Assembly: GCA_051649305.1 (NCBI GenBank)
Contig: JBOFGV010000083.1
Location: 62,001 to 126,000 of the forward strand
DNA length: 64,000 bases
DNA from: JADCCX01 sp051649305
GTDB lineage: Bacteria; Pseudomonadota; Alphaproteobacteria; Rhizobiales; Beijerinckiaceae
Reading direction: 5' to 3'
The translations under genes and the position numbers were made by a program. Below the pieces are notes generated by a model. That model saw only the letters and a program-made list of their open reading frames with translations, was not told the origin of the DNA and did not search any database. Positions 8,771 to 17,623 of the stretch are shown here, one piece after another (the first letter of the stretch is position 1; each line of letters starts with the position of its first letter).

Positions 8771-9460
8771 TCACGCAATCACGGGCAGTGCCTGTATGGC
8801 ATAACCATGGCGCAGGATTTTGCCTGTCGCCGGATCAGCGATTTCCATGGCGAAATGATCAGCAGGGCGAATGCCACCGATGGCTCCCAATGTGCCACCA
8901 AACATGACAGTGCCGGGTTGCAGCGCACCGCCATTGGTCCACTTGCCAATGAGATCAGCAGGCGTGCGCAGGCCGGAAAGCTTGCCCTCCTGATAGAGCA
9001 TGCTCTGGCCACCAATGGTGGCGTGAGAGCGCATCTCCAATGTGTCCCAACGCGCGATCACCTCATCCAATCGCCAGAGGTCCCGGCTGATGGGCTTGCC
9101 GCACATCTGCTTTGAAAGCGCGATGCCAAAGGTCTCCGCCTTGCGATCGGTATGATCTGATCCCACACCGAGCCACAGGCCGTCTTCCAGCGCAACAATC
9201 ACCGGCTCCACCTCGCCGGAGCTGTCTGGCCCCAATACATCAAGGCTTTCGGCTTGCGTCAGCAGAGAGGCCGAGCCACGATAGAACACCGGTACGGACG
9301 ATGGGCGCGGCACGCCAATCGCCGCCAGTTCTTCTATGTGATGGCGCAGCGCCTTCTCGTCGCGCCCGGCCCAGCCTGCGATCACGAGGGTATGGATGCT
9401 CGCCTCAACAACCCGCTGACCTGCGTTTGAGTGACAATGAAACTGCAGATATGCTGTCAT
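8771..9460 (-). CDS. DUF2848 family protein
   Basis: The 229-residue protein matches DUF2848 in length and in recognisable segments (VPVFYRGSASLLTQ, SDHTDRKAE, ILRHGYAIQALP). This uncharacterised family often sits beside TRAP or ABC transporters and hydrolases, and has been loosely compared to fumarylacetoacetate hydrolase-like folds. I moved the start to ATG 9460 (MTAYLQFHCHS), which has AGGA 5 bases upstream and lies 5 bases after the stop of the TRAP large permease. It is therefore the last gene of the TRAP operon. No catalytic residue is assigned. Confidence 0.75.
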   Translation of the reverse strand: MTAYLQFHCHSNAGQRVVEASIHTLVIAGWAGRDEKALRHHIEELAAIGVPRPSSVPVFYRGSASLLTQAESLDVLGPDSSGEVEPVIVALEDGLWLGVGSDHTDRKAETFGIALSKQMCGKPISRDLWRLDEVIARWDTLEMRSHATIGGQSMLYQEGKLSGLRTPADLIGKWTNGGALQPGTVMFGGTLGAIGGIRPADHFAMEIADPATGKILRHGYAIQALPVIA

Positions 9461-9465
9461 GATTC

Positions 9466-10845
9466 CTACCCCATTACCCATTTTGGCAACCACAGTGCGA
9501 TGGCAGGAAAGGCCATGAGCAGGGCAATCGCCAGGATGTAAACTGTCATAAACGGCATGACCCCTTTGAACACATCTGTGATTGGCCCCTTGTCCTTGCG
9601 CATGCCGTGCAGGACATAAAGCACCGTGCCATCCGGCGGGCTGATCAGCGCGATTTCAACGAGCATGGTGACGATGACGCCGAACCAGATCGGATCATAT
9701 CCCAGTGCCATCACCACCGGGAAGATGACCGGAATGGTCGTGATGATCATGGAGAAGCCTTCCATGAACGTGCCAAGCGCCAGATAGAAACCGATAATCA
9801 GACCCATGATCGCCCAAGGCGGCAAGGGCATTTCGCCCACCACTTTGGCCAATGCTTGCGGCACACCCAACCCTGTGAAAACGTAGTTGAGGAGATAAGC
9901 GCCAAACAGGATGAGCCCAATCATCGCTGTGTTGCGAGCCGTCGCCTCGGCACAGGCGTTCAGCATTTTGAACGACAACTTCTTTTCAAGGGCAGCAAAG
10001 AAAATGGCCCCCACAACGCCAAGCGCGGCTGACTCTGTTGCCGTGGCAAGACCACCGTAAATGGTTCCCAACACCAGCAGGATCAGCAGAGCCGTCGGGA
10101 TAAGGTCCTTCGTGGCGCGCAGCTTCTCCCGCAGCGGAATGCGCGGCAATGTGCCATCGACAGGAGCTGAGGACTTCGCCTTGGCAAGGATGACGATGGT
10201 GAAAAGCACCACCACCAGAATGCTGGGGCCAACAGCCGCAAGATAAAGCTGGCCAACGGATTGCTCTGTGATCAGCGCGTAGATGATGAAGGTGATGCCG
10301 GGCGGGATGAGATTGCCCAAAGCTCCACCCGCCGCCAGCGAGCCCATGACCATTTTGGGATCATAGCGCGTATCCTTGAAGAACGGCAGGGCAACGGACC
10401 CCATAGTGGCGGCTGTTGCTACCGATGATCCTGAGATAGCGGAGAAGACACCGGAAGCCATGATGTTGGTATGGAGCAGACCTCCGGGCAGGCGGTTGAG
10501 CCAGACATTCAGCGCCCTGTAGAGCTTGTCGGAAAGACCAGCGCGCAACAAGATTTCCCCCATCAGCAGAAACAGCGGCACAGCCACCAGCACAAAGCTG
10601 GAGGAAGGCCCCCAGATCGTCTGGCCAAGGAACAGCCAGAAAGGGCGATCCGAAAAGGTAAAGCCAACGATCAGGCCGAGAATGCCAAGGGCGGCACCAA
10701 TGTAGATGCCTGCGCCGAAGAAGGCAGCAAACAGACCAATCAGCATCACGATCTCGCCAATGACAAGATTCTGCGGGCCCGCCCCTGTCAGCGACAGGCC
10801 GATCATGATCAGCAAGAGAACAACCAGAAAGATGACAGCAATCAT
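9466..10845 (-). CDS. TRAP transporter large permease (DctM family)
   Basis: This 459-residue integral membrane protein of the DctM/ion-transporter superfamily has twelve or so hydrophobic segments, the FLLMGEILLRAGLSDKLY region and the conserved PPGITFIIYALITEQS motif. It uses the sodium gradient to import a carboxylate-type solute delivered by the DctP-like protein encoded at 11634-12713. Its start overlaps the stop of the small permease gene by 4 bases. Confidence 0.92.
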   Translation of the reverse strand: MIAVIFLVVLLLIMIGLSLTGAGPQNLVIGEIVMLIGLFAAFFGAGIYIGAALGILGLIVGFTFSDRPFWLFLGQTIWGPSSSFVLVAVPLFLLMGEILLRAGLSDKLYRALNVWLNRLPGGLLHTNIMASGVFSAISGSSVATAATMGSVALPFFKDTRYDPKMVMGSLAAGGALGNLIPPGITFIIYALITEQSVGQLYLAAVGPSILVVVLFTIVILAKAKSSAPVDGTLPRIPLREKLRATKDLIPTALLILLVLGTIYGGLATATESAALGVVGAIFFAALEKKLSFKMLNACAEATARNTAMIGLILFGAYLLNYVFTGLGVPQALAKVVGEMPLPPWAIMGLIIGFYLALGTFMEGFSMIITTIPVIFPVVMALGYDPIWFGVIVTMLVEIALISPPDGTVLYVLHGMRKDKGPITDVFKGVMPFMTVYILAIALLMAFPAIALWLPKWVMG

Positions 10846-11477
10846 GGCGCGGGTGCTCCCTTGGCGCCCAAGGCTTTGGCACCGACTGCTTCAAGTGCTT
10901 CCTCGACTTCTTCGGTGTAGCTGCGCGGCGTGAGATTGGCTTCCGCCTCTGCCCCGCGACCAGCAAGAACCAGCAGCAGGTTCTCAATCAGCATCAGCGT
11001 AATCAGTAGTGCAAAAGCCGCCAGCCCAAAGGCCCAGAAGCCCTGTGGCCATGCCAGCGGAATGCTCAGTACGCTGGTGTCTTTGGCGCGGAAGAGCAAG
11101 GACTCATCCACGAGATCATAGGAGGCTTTGGCAAGGAATCCAACGAACACCGCCAGCGCAAACAGGCTTGTCAGATGCATCCAGTGCCGCAACCGTGTCG
11201 GCAGTTTGTTGATCAGAAGGTCAATGCGCACGTGAGCGCGCAGGCTGAGTGTATGGGCCAACCCCCAGGTGATGCCAAGCGCCAGCATGTAGGATGTGAT
11301 CTCTGTAGTGGCCTGTGAGCTGAAGCCCAGAAAGCGGCGCGCCAGAACATCAAAGCTGATGAAGAAGGCACAGAGGATAAATCCCCAGCCTGCGGCATAA
11401 CCCATGAGTGTTGTGCCACGCTCCGCAAAGCGGCGCAGACCTCCGGCCATGTCGGCCAATCCTGACATGCTCATCAT
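10842..11477 (-). CDS. TRAP transporter small permease (DctQ family)
   Basis: The 211-residue protein has four hydrophobic segments and the DctQ pattern (SFDVLARRFLGFSSQATTEI, then THSLRAHVRIDLL-like sequence). It scaffolds the large permease. The C-terminal 40 residues are alanine- and glutamate-rich and cytoplasmic. Translation is coupled to the DctM gene downstream by a 4-base overlap. The upstream gap to the binding-protein gene holds a palindromic repeat that may reduce read-through. Confidence 0.88.
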   Translation of the reverse strand: MMSMSGLADMAGGLRRFAERGTTLMGYAAGWGFILCAFFISFDVLARRFLGFSSQATTEITSYMLALGITWGLAHTLSLRAHVRIDLLINKLPTRLRHWMHLTSLFALAVFVGFLAKASYDLVDESLLFRAKDTSVLSIPLAWPQGFWAFGLAAFALLITLMLIENLLLVLAGRGAEAEANLTPRSYTEEVEEALEAVGAKALGAKGAPAP

Positions 11478-11505
11478 GTTTCCAATCTATTTGGTGCTTA
11501 TTCTT

Positions 11506-11614
11506 CCCTCCCCCCTGCGGGGAGGGTGGCACGCGAAGCGTGACGGGTGGGGGTCCTTCAGAGCTTTATCCTGAACCACCCCCATCCCCAACCCTTCCTC
11601 GCAAGGGGGAAGGG
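11506..11614. repeat. Palindromic intergenic repeat element (G/C-tract family)
   Basis: This roughly 110-bp imperfect palindrome is made of nested hairpins. A C-tract/G-tract stem lies at 11506-11526, a small ACGCGAAGCGT stem follows near 11531-11542, and a matching C/G-tract stem lies at 11592-11614. GGTGGGGGT pairs with ACCACCCCC across the middle. It lies between the TRAP binding-protein gene and the small permease gene and resembles dispersed rhizobial intergenic repeats. Shorter relatives occur at 17591 and 21546. Confidence 0.75.
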
Positions 11615-11633
11615 AGCTTGCCCTGCATCAGCC

Positions 11634-12713
11634 TTACTTCGCTTCGTACTTCACACCCGTGATCGGAGCTGCAACGCGGTTGTAGACTTCCGCGCATTTG
11701 TCGCCGCAACGCTTCACCCAGGCTGGCAGGACAGTGCCTGTGAGCGCTGTGCGCACAGCAGCGAGATCAGCCTCGCTGTGCTTCAGCACCGTCATCGGCT
11801 TGGTATCAACCAATTTGCCGATCTTGCATGCGTCCTTGTTGCCACCGTTGCAGGCGATGCCATCATCGGTGGTTTCCAACGCCAGTTTCCACTGGGCATC
11901 CTCCACCTCTTTCATGGTCTTCTCGATCATGTCACGCACGGCAGGATCAAGCTTGTTCCACCATGCGACATTGATGAAGTAGCCGGACACAGCCCAGGCC
12001 ACCGGCAAGGTGTAGAGTGTCTGCGTCACCTCATACCAGCGGGCCGAGTTGCCCGAGGATGTACCGGTCATGGCACAATCCGCGACACCGCGCTCCAGCG
12101 CGCCGTAGACTTCCGGGAAGCCAATGGAAACAGGCTGCGCGCCAATCGCCGTCATCATGTCGTTTGGCGAACCGCCGCTTGTGCGAATGCGCTTGCCCTT
12201 GAGATCAGCAAGTCCCTTCACATCACCCCTGCAGAAGAACACCTGTGCTGCGAAGGGGTAGGTCGCAATAATGCGTGTACCGGTGCGCTCCAACTCCTTG
12301 TTGATTTCTGGCAGCATGGCATCCGCCATCTTGCGGGCCTGCTGGACGGATGGGTTCAGGCCAGCGAGATCAACCACATCCAGCAGCGGCACTTCGCCTG
12401 CAACTGTCGGCAAAGGTGCGGCCCCGATATCCACCTGACCGGCGCGGACTAGTCGGATGATCTCTGGACCGTTCAGGTTGCGCTCTGGCCAGCTGGCGAG
12501 CGTCGTCTTGATGCGGCCACCGCTCTTTGCTGGCAAACCTTCGCGCAGCAGCGGAATATCAACGCGGGTAAACTGCGGGAACTGCGGACCCGGCTGTGTG
12601 ACAATCTGCAGGTTGACCGGCGGACCAGCCGGAAGCCCCTGTGCCAGCAAAGGGCTGCAGAGCAGCGTTGTAGCCAGCGCCAGTGAGGCGAAGCGAAGAG
12701 TGGTTTTCATCAT
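11634..12713 (-). CDS. TRAP transporter substrate-binding protein (DctP family)
   Basis: This 359-residue periplasmic protein has a signal peptide (MMKTTLRFASLALATT... LLAQ). Its DctP-type body includes LKGKRIRTSGGSPNDMM and GVADCAMTGTSSGNS. It captures the solute for the DctQM permease encoded downstream. I rejected a frame reaching 12950 because the signal peptide begins at ATG 12713, which is preceded by GGGAG. Ligands of this branch are usually organic acids. The neighbouring hydro-lyase and flavin oxidoreductase suggest an oxidised or unsaturated acid, but that is inference. Confidence 0.9.
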   Translation of the reverse strand: MMKTTLRFASLALATTLLCSPLLAQGLPAGPPVNLQIVTQPGPQFPQFTRVDIPLLREGLPAKSGGRIKTTLASWPERNLNGPEIIRLVRAGQVDIGAAPLPTVAGEVPLLDVVDLAGLNPSVQQARKMADAMLPEINKELERTGTRIIATYPFAAQVFFCRGDVKGLADLKGKRIRTSGGSPNDMMTAIGAQPVSIGFPEVYGALERGVADCAMTGTSSGNSARWYEVTQTLYTLPVAWAVSGYFINVAWWNKLDPAVRDMIEKTMKEVEDAQWKLALETTDDGIACNGGNKDACKIGKLVDTKPMTVLKHSEADLAAVRTALTGTVLPAWVKRCGDKCAEVYNRVAAPITGVKYEAK

Positions 12714-12781
12714 AGTTCTCCCTGTGAATGCAAGAAACAAAAAGCACGAAACAAAAGGCACGTTAGTCAGCCGCGATGCCC

Positions 12782-13603
12782 TCACATCGCGGCAAGCTTG
12801 GAATTGCGCACATCCGACACTAGCATGCAGCCCGGCTTGTGCGTGATGGCGAAAGGAACCTTTGCCGCCTGAATGACAGCTTGCGGCGTGACACCGCAAG
12901 CCCAGAACACCGGCGTCTCGTCGTCCGCAACCGGGACAGCATTGCCCCATGTCGGCTGGTTGAGGTCAGCTATGCCGATCAGATCAGGCCGCCCGATGTG
13001 CACCGGTGCGCCGTGTACGGCGGGAAAGCGTGTCGTGATCTGGATGGCACGGATCGCATCGGCTGGTTTGAACGGTCGCATAGTAACCACCAGCGGTCCG
13101 CTGAACCGCCCTGCCGATTCACATGGAATGGAGGTGCGGAACATCGGCACTGTCACGCCTGCATCAACATGGCGGAGAGACAGCCCATCCTCGATCAGCG
13201 CTTCCTCAAAGGAATGCGAACAACCCAGAACAAACGTCACGAGATCATCGCGCCACCAATCCGTGACATCTGCTGGCTCATCGACCATGACGCCGTCTTT
13301 CCACACACGGTAACGCGGCACATCGGTGCGGATATCAAGATCAACCCCGAGGGATGGAATGAAAGGGCTTCCCGGCTCTGACATTCCGACGACGGGGCAA
13401 GGCTTGGGATTGCGCTGGCAGAAGCGCAGAAAATCCCCGGCAAACGCCTCTGGCAGAATGGCGAGATTACCCTGCACGTATCCATAGGCATGGCCTGAGG
13501 TCGGACCATCAAGAGCACCGGCGCGCGAGGCGTGGCGCACGCCTTCTGGCCGCGTGAGATCATAGTGCGCGCCTTTGTTTGCGCGGGTTGTTGCCGGTTG
13601 CAT
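12782..13603 (-). CDS. DUF1445 putative hydro-lyase
   Basis: The 273-residue protein matches the DUF1445/putative hydro-lyase family. It shows GPTSGHAYGYVQGNLAILP near the N-terminus, CSHSFEEALI in the middle, and the terminal VFWACGVTPQAVIQ and ITHKPGCMLVSD segments, both with conserved cysteines. A related domain occurs in mitochondrial D-glutamate cyclase, so a lyase acting on a carboxylic or amino acid is plausible. ATG 13603 gives the usual family length; a TTG 57 bases upstream would add unconserved residues. It precedes the TRAP genes on the same strand and is probably their first cistron. Confidence 0.8.
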   Translation of the reverse strand: MQPATTRANKGAHYDLTRPEGVRHASRAGALDGPTSGHAYGYVQGNLAILPEAFAGDFLRFCQRNPKPCPVVGMSEPGSPFIPSLGVDLDIRTDVPRYRVWKDGVMVDEPADVTDWWRDDLVTFVLGCSHSFEEALIEDGLSLRHVDAGVTVPMFRTSIPCESAGRFSGPLVVTMRPFKPADAIRAIQITTRFPAVHGAPVHIGRPDLIGIADLNQPTWGNAVPVADDETPVFWACGVTPQAVIQAAKVPFAITHKPGCMLVSDVRNSKLAAM

Positions 13604-13680
13604 GAACTGCCAGCCCCTTGTTCTGACACCTATCGGAGCACTGACAGACCATCCCGTCAAATTATCATTTGTTATATGGC

Positions 13681-13701
13681 GTGATAAATTTTTATTATCA
13701 C
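13681..13701. promoter_or_regulatory. Inverted-repeat candidate operator upstream of the hydro-lyase/TRAP operon
   Basis: A perfect 7-bp inverted repeat, GTGATAA and TTATCAC, is separated by 7 A/T bases, about 78 bases before the hydro-lyase ATG. It lacks a following T-run on the minus strand, so an operator reads better than a terminator. The binding protein is unknown; the LysR protein encoded at 15055 is one option. Confidence 0.45.
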
Positions 13702-13752
13702 TTGATCTGAGCAGAATGGATCACGTTTTCGAATGACCGCATTTCAATGTCA

Positions 13753-14898
13753 TCAGAAAATATTGGACCGCTCGTACTGAACCGGCCAGGCGACATTCTC
13801 AGCACGCAACTGCTTTGCAGCACGCAGTGGCCAGACCGGATCGGCCAGCAATGTGCGTCCCAGAATCACAATATCTGCATCGCCATTGGCGATGATTGAT
13901 TCCGCCAGATCTGGCGAGTTGATCAACCCGACAGCACCCGTTGCGAAGCCTGTTTCGCGCCGCACCTTAGATGAAAAGGGCACCTGATATCCCGGGTGGA
14001 TAGGGATTTGTTGACGGGGATCATTGCCGCCCGACGAGCAGTCAATCAGATCAACATCGCCTGCCAGCTTCAACAGCTGGCAAAGCGCTACTGTATCCTC
14101 AACCGACCAGCCGCCATCCACCCAATCGGTCACTGACAGCCGCAGGAACAATGGCAGTTCAACCGACCACTCACTACGGACAGCCTCAATGCTTTGCAGC
14201 AGGAAGCGTATGCGGTTTTCAAATGAACCACCAAAATCATCCTGCCGGAAGTTGCTCAGGGGCGACAGAAACTGATGGATGAGATAGCCGTGCGCACCGT
14301 GCAGTTCGAGGATCTGAAACCCGGCTTTACGGGCCCTGCGCGTTGCCGAGGCGAGAGCGTCAATCTGTTGGCTTATACCGGCGTGATCAAGCTCCGATGG
14401 CGAGGGCCAGTTGCTCGCATAGGGCTTTGGCGATGGAGCAACTGTTGCCCAGCCACCGCTGGCAATTCCTACCGGTGATGACCCTTCCCACGGGCGACCG
14501 ACAGATGCCTTGCGCCCGGCATGTCCCAGCTGGATGCCTGGAACAGCTCCTTGCGCAGACACAAATCCCGCGATCCTTGCCAGCAATTCACCCTGCTCGT
14601 CTGTCCACAACCCCAGACAATGCGGCGTAATGCGCCCTCTCGCTTCTGTGTGGACAGCCTCAGTAAAAACAATTCCGGCACCCCCGGCCGCGCGCGCAGC
14701 CAGATGCGCAAAGTGCCAGTCATTGGCTTTGCCATCGGTTGCAGAATACTGGCACATTGGCGACAGCATGATCCGGTTGCGTGCAGTAACGCTGCGCATC
14801 GTAATGGGTCGAAAAAGATGAGGATTGGGATCACGACGCAGAATGCGGCGCTCAGTTTCTGCTGAGAGACGTGAATCTGTTTGGTCTTTTTCGTTCAT
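13753..14898 (-). CDS. Old Yellow Enzyme-family NADH:flavin oxidoreductase (YqjM-like)
   Basis: This 381-residue FMN-dependent TIM-barrel enzyme has the N-terminal LFRPITMRSVTARNRIMLSPMCQYSA, the active-site-region HGAHGYLIHQFLSPLSN, and the phosphate-binding C-terminal DIVILGRTLLADP. CQYSA carries the redox-tuning cysteine typical of YqjM-like enzymes. Such enzymes reduce activated alkenes of enones or unsaturated acids. The gene is transcribed away from the LysR gene at 15055 and lies upstream of the hydro-lyase/TRAP block, so it probably takes part in degrading the TRAP substrate. Specific substrate unknown. Confidence 0.9.
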   Translation of the reverse strand: MNEKDQTDSRLSAETERRILRRDPNPHLFRPITMRSVTARNRIMLSPMCQYSATDGKANDWHFAHLAARAAGGAGIVFTEAVHTEARGRITPHCLGLWTDEQGELLARIAGFVSAQGAVPGIQLGHAGRKASVGRPWEGSSPVGIASGGWATVAPSPKPYASNWPSPSELDHAGISQQIDALASATRRARKAGFQILELHGAHGYLIHQFLSPLSNFRQDDFGGSFENRIRFLLQSIEAVRSEWSVELPLFLRLSVTDWVDGGWSVEDTVALCQLLKLAGDVDLIDCSSGGNDPRQQIPIHPGYQVPFSSKVRRETGFATGAVGLINSPDLAESIIANGDADIVILGRTLLADPVWPLRAAKQLRAENVAWPVQYERSNIF

Positions 14899-14982
14899 TT
14901 CAAGACTCCCGTCGATCCAGATATTCTGGCCTTCGCCTGTGATGCAGCATGACTGTTGTTATACAGACTACCCTCGGGCGAT

Positions 14983-15015
14983 ATCGTCCAATTGTTATTC
15001 TTGATATTGCACGAT
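14983..15015. promoter_or_regulatory. Inverted repeat in the OYE/LysR divergent promoter, candidate LysR site
   Basis: ATCGTCCAAT (14983-14992) and ATTGCACGAT (15006-15015) form a 10-bp inverted repeat with one mismatch and a 13-base spacer. It lies 40 bases before the LysR start and 85 bases before the oxidoreductase start. The position and dyad shape suit a LysR-type autoregulatory and activating site. Confidence 0.5.
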
Positions 15016-15054
15016 AAGAAAAGTTTATTGAAATGCCTGCAGCAGAGACAGCGA

Positions 15055-15951
15055 ATGCTCGACATCAAAAGCCTTGAGACATTCTACTGGGTCGCCACAC
15101 TGAAGAGCTTTCGCGCTGCAGCCACAAAGCTGAACACCACACAGCCCGCTGTCTCACAACGCATCCAGCAGCTTGAGAGTCAGATTGGCGCTCAATTGCT
15201 GGAGCGTGACAACCGTTCGGTCAGCGTTACCGTCAAGGGGCGGCAAATGCTGGAGAAGGTGGAGCGTCTACTGAAAATGCACACACAACTCACCGTAGAC
15301 ATGGTGGAACGGCAAGCGCTGCGCGGGGTGTTGCGTCTGGGTGTGGCAGAATCCATCGTGCAGACGTGGCTGCCACAGTTCATTGCTGAGCTGGATGTGC
15401 TTTATCCGCAGCTGCAGCTGGAGATTGATGTCGACATCTCTTCCAACCTGCGTGACCGATTGGTGGCGCATGAGCTGGATCTGGCTTTCCTGCTTGGCCC
15501 TATCAGCCTACCCTCTGTGCGCAACCTGCCATTGTCGCGTTTCCCGCTGGCGTTTCTGGCAAGCCCAGCCCTGCAATTGCCATCCGGCCCAATCACACCG
15601 GCAGACCTCTCCAGTCATCCCATCATCACCTTTGCCCGCCGCACAGTTCCCTATCTTGCCTTGCAGGACTTGATCGAAAAACATAACCTTGGCGATGTGC
15701 GCGTGCATGCAAGCGCTTCACTGGCACCGGTTGTCAGCATGGCGACACGAGGCATGGGTATCGCGCTGATGCCAAGGGCTATCGTTACAGAACAGATACG
15801 CTCAGGGCAGCTTGTAGAGATCAGCACGACGGTGAGTTTGCAAGATCTGCAGTTCACCGCCAGCTGGCCTGCATCCCCCAACAGTGTCTTGATCGAGGCG
15901 ATTGCTGCTGTTGCCGTGAGCATTGCTGCGGCAGCGGGCCACGGACCATGA
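15055..15951 (+). CDS. LysR-family transcriptional regulator
   Basis: The 298-residue protein has a typical LysR winged HTH at 1-60 (LETFYWVATLKSFRAAATKL, TQPAVSQRIQQLE). A periplasmic-binding-like effector domain starts at about 90. ATG 15055 (MLDIKSLETF) is chosen because the family begins there; the frame upstream adds 33 unlikely residues. It is divergent from the flavin oxidoreductase gene, which is the usual geometry for a LysR regulator and its target. An inverted repeat lies in the shared promoter. Effector unknown, perhaps the TRAP substrate or a metabolite of it. Confidence 0.9.
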   Translation: MLDIKSLETFYWVATLKSFRAAATKLNTTQPAVSQRIQQLESQIGAQLLERDNRSVSVTVKGRQMLEKVERLLKMHTQLTVDMVERQALRGVLRLGVAESIVQTWLPQFIAELDVLYPQLQLEIDVDISSNLRDRLVAHELDLAFLLGPISLPSVRNLPLSRFPLAFLASPALQLPSGPITPADLSSHPIITFARRTVPYLALQDLIEKHNLGDVRVHASASLAPVVSMATRGMGIALMPRAIVTEQIRSGQLVEISTTVSLQDLQFTASWPASPNSVLIEAIAAVAVSIAAAAGHGP

Positions 15952-15964
15952 GGGGCGTGAACCC

Positions 15965-17569
15965 TCAGTTCCAGGCAGCGATAACAGAGTCAGCGTCTGT
16001 CACCACCGAGACGTTTTGCAGCGCATAATTGATCGAGGCCGTGTGCCATTCGGCGTTCATGGTGGAACAGCAATCCTCCGGCACCATCATGTAGTAGCCC
16101 TTGTCTGCGCCAGTGCGGGAGGTGTGCTCGATCGACATGTTGGTCCAGGCACCTGTGACGATCACGACATCGCGTGACAGCGCCTTGAGAACAGTTTCCA
16201 GCCGCGAGCCCTCCCATGCGCTCATGCGTTGTTTTTCAACAATATGATCACCTGTTTGCGCCTCAAGACCGGGCACGGGAGCTACACCCCATGTGCCGCG
16301 CACCAGCGCTTTGGCATCAGCCAGACCCTCGAAGAGTGGCGCATTCATCGTCACTCCGGGACAGCCGGGATCAACCACGAACCATACATGGATAACCGGC
16401 ACGCCTTTGGAGCGGGCCGCTGCCGCCAGACGGGCTGCGTTGCCAATGGCATTCTGCTCCTTGCAGTGTGCAGGTGACCCGGAACTGGCAAACGCCCCGC
16501 CGTCCATCACCACATCGTTCTGCATGTCCTGAATGATGAGGGCGCAGCGCGAGGGATCAAGCGCGTAACCAGACGCCGCTTTCTTTGCTCCGTTACGCGC
16601 AACGGCAGAGGTAGCGGGTGTTTGAGCTGCTGCCGCAGAGGGGCGCTGTGCTGTCGGAGCTGTCTTCAGATAAGGTACGGGTGCCGGCCCCACCTTGGTA
16701 TCAACGGCGTAAAGAGAGTGCGTGGCGGTCAGGAACAAGGTCCGCATATCAGCCCCGCCCCATGTGAGATTGCCCACAAGCTCCGGCACACGCACCTTGC
16801 CAATGAGTTCACCGTGAGGCGCATAGACCCAGACACCGCCGGGAGCAGTCAACCAGACATTGCCCTTGGCATCACACTTCATGCCGTCTGGCACACCGGG
16901 CTCTGAAGAGGACACTATGCCCGATGCAAAAATGCGGCTCATGCCCAGCATGCCGTTTGGCAAAACCTGAAAAACACGGATCACATGCTGGACCGTGTCA
17001 TTGACATAAAGCTTGCTCTCATCGGGACAAAAGCACAGACCATTCGGCTGATCGAACATCGTGCGATCAACCAGCAACTGCGGCGCGCCGCCTCCGGGCG
17101 GGATGCGGTAGACCCCCTGAAAGCCAAGCTGGCGCGGCCGCTCGACACCAAAGACAGGCATGCGGCCATACCAAGGGTCAGAGAAATAAATGGAGCCATC
17201 TGACTTCACCACCACATCATTGGGCGAGTTCAACTCGCGCCCTTCGAAGTGGGAAGCCAGGGTTTCGCGTGTGCCATCGGCGCGCTCACGGACAACAGTT
17301 GAGGTCGCGTGCTCGCAAACGATGAGGTTCAGATCAGCGTCATAGGTCATGCCGTTGCATTTGTTGGCGGGGCGCATCACCTCGCGGACCCCTGCCCTGT
17401 CCCAGCGGCGGCGCACATCCCCCGGCATATCCGAGAACGTGAGGTGCTGTTCTTTGGGATGCCAGATCGGCCCTTCCGAGAACTGGAAGCCGGAACCAAG
17501 CTGGCGTACCGGCGCCCACAGGTCCATGAGCTCGTTGAATGCAGGCGCTACCGCAACGTGGGTGGTCAT
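15965..17569 (-). CDS. SMP-30/gluconolactonase fused to an isochorismatase-like domain with Cys replaced by Ser
   Basis: This 534-residue protein combines two enzymes. Residues about 10-305 are an SMP-30/LRE six-blade propeller with metal-site motifs FSEGPIWH, LNSPNDVVV and VPDGMKCD. A linker rich in Ala, Pro and Thr spans about 306-340. The C-terminal 195 residues are an isochorismatase/cysteine hydrolase fold with the aspartate in IIQDMQND and a lysine in VEKQRMSAWEG. The expected nucleophilic cysteine aligns with serine in GAWTNMSIEHTSR. ATG 17569 has GGAG 8 bases upstream. It is the last gene of the catabolic island, so a lactone and amide hydrolysis pair is plausible. The C-terminal domain may be inactive or use another chemistry. 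Confidence 0.85.
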   Translation of the reverse strand: MTTHVAVAPAFNELMDLWAPVRQLGSGFQFSEGPIWHPKEQHLTFSDMPGDVRRRWDRAGVREVMRPANKCNGMTYDADLNLIVCEHATSTVVRERADGTRETLASHFEGRELNSPNDVVVKSDGSIYFSDPWYGRMPVFGVERPRQLGFQGVYRIPPGGGAPQLLVDRTMFDQPNGLCFCPDESKLYVNDTVQHVIRVFQVLPNGMLGMSRIFASGIVSSSEPGVPDGMKCDAKGNVWLTAPGGVWVYAPHGELIGKVRVPELVGNLTWGGADMRTLFLTATHSLYAVDTKVGPAPVPYLKTAPTAQRPSAAAAQTPATSAVARNGAKKAASGYALDPSRCALIIQDMQNDVVMDGGAFASSGSPAHCKEQNAIGNAARLAAAARSKGVPVIHVWFVVDPGCPGVTMNAPLFEGLADAKALVRGTWGVAPVPGLEAQTGDHIVEKQRMSAWEGSRLETVLKALSRDVVIVTGAWTNMSIEHTSRTGADKGYYMMVPEDCCSTMNAEWHTASINYALQNVSVVTDADSVIAAWN

Positions 17570-17590
17570 GAACATCTCTCCTCAATTGCT

Positions 17591-17613
17591 CCCTCTCCCC
17601 GCAAGCGGGGAGA
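17591..17613. repeat. Short palindromic repeat (G/C-tract family fragment)
   Basis: A TCTCCCCGC/GCGGGGAGA hairpin (17594-17613) preceded by CCC matches the arms of the larger element at 21546-21651. It lies in the 54-bp gap between the MBL-fold gene and the SMP-30 fusion gene, both read on minus, and may act as a weak attenuator. Confidence 0.6.
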
Positions 17614-17623
17614 AGAAAGTCAA

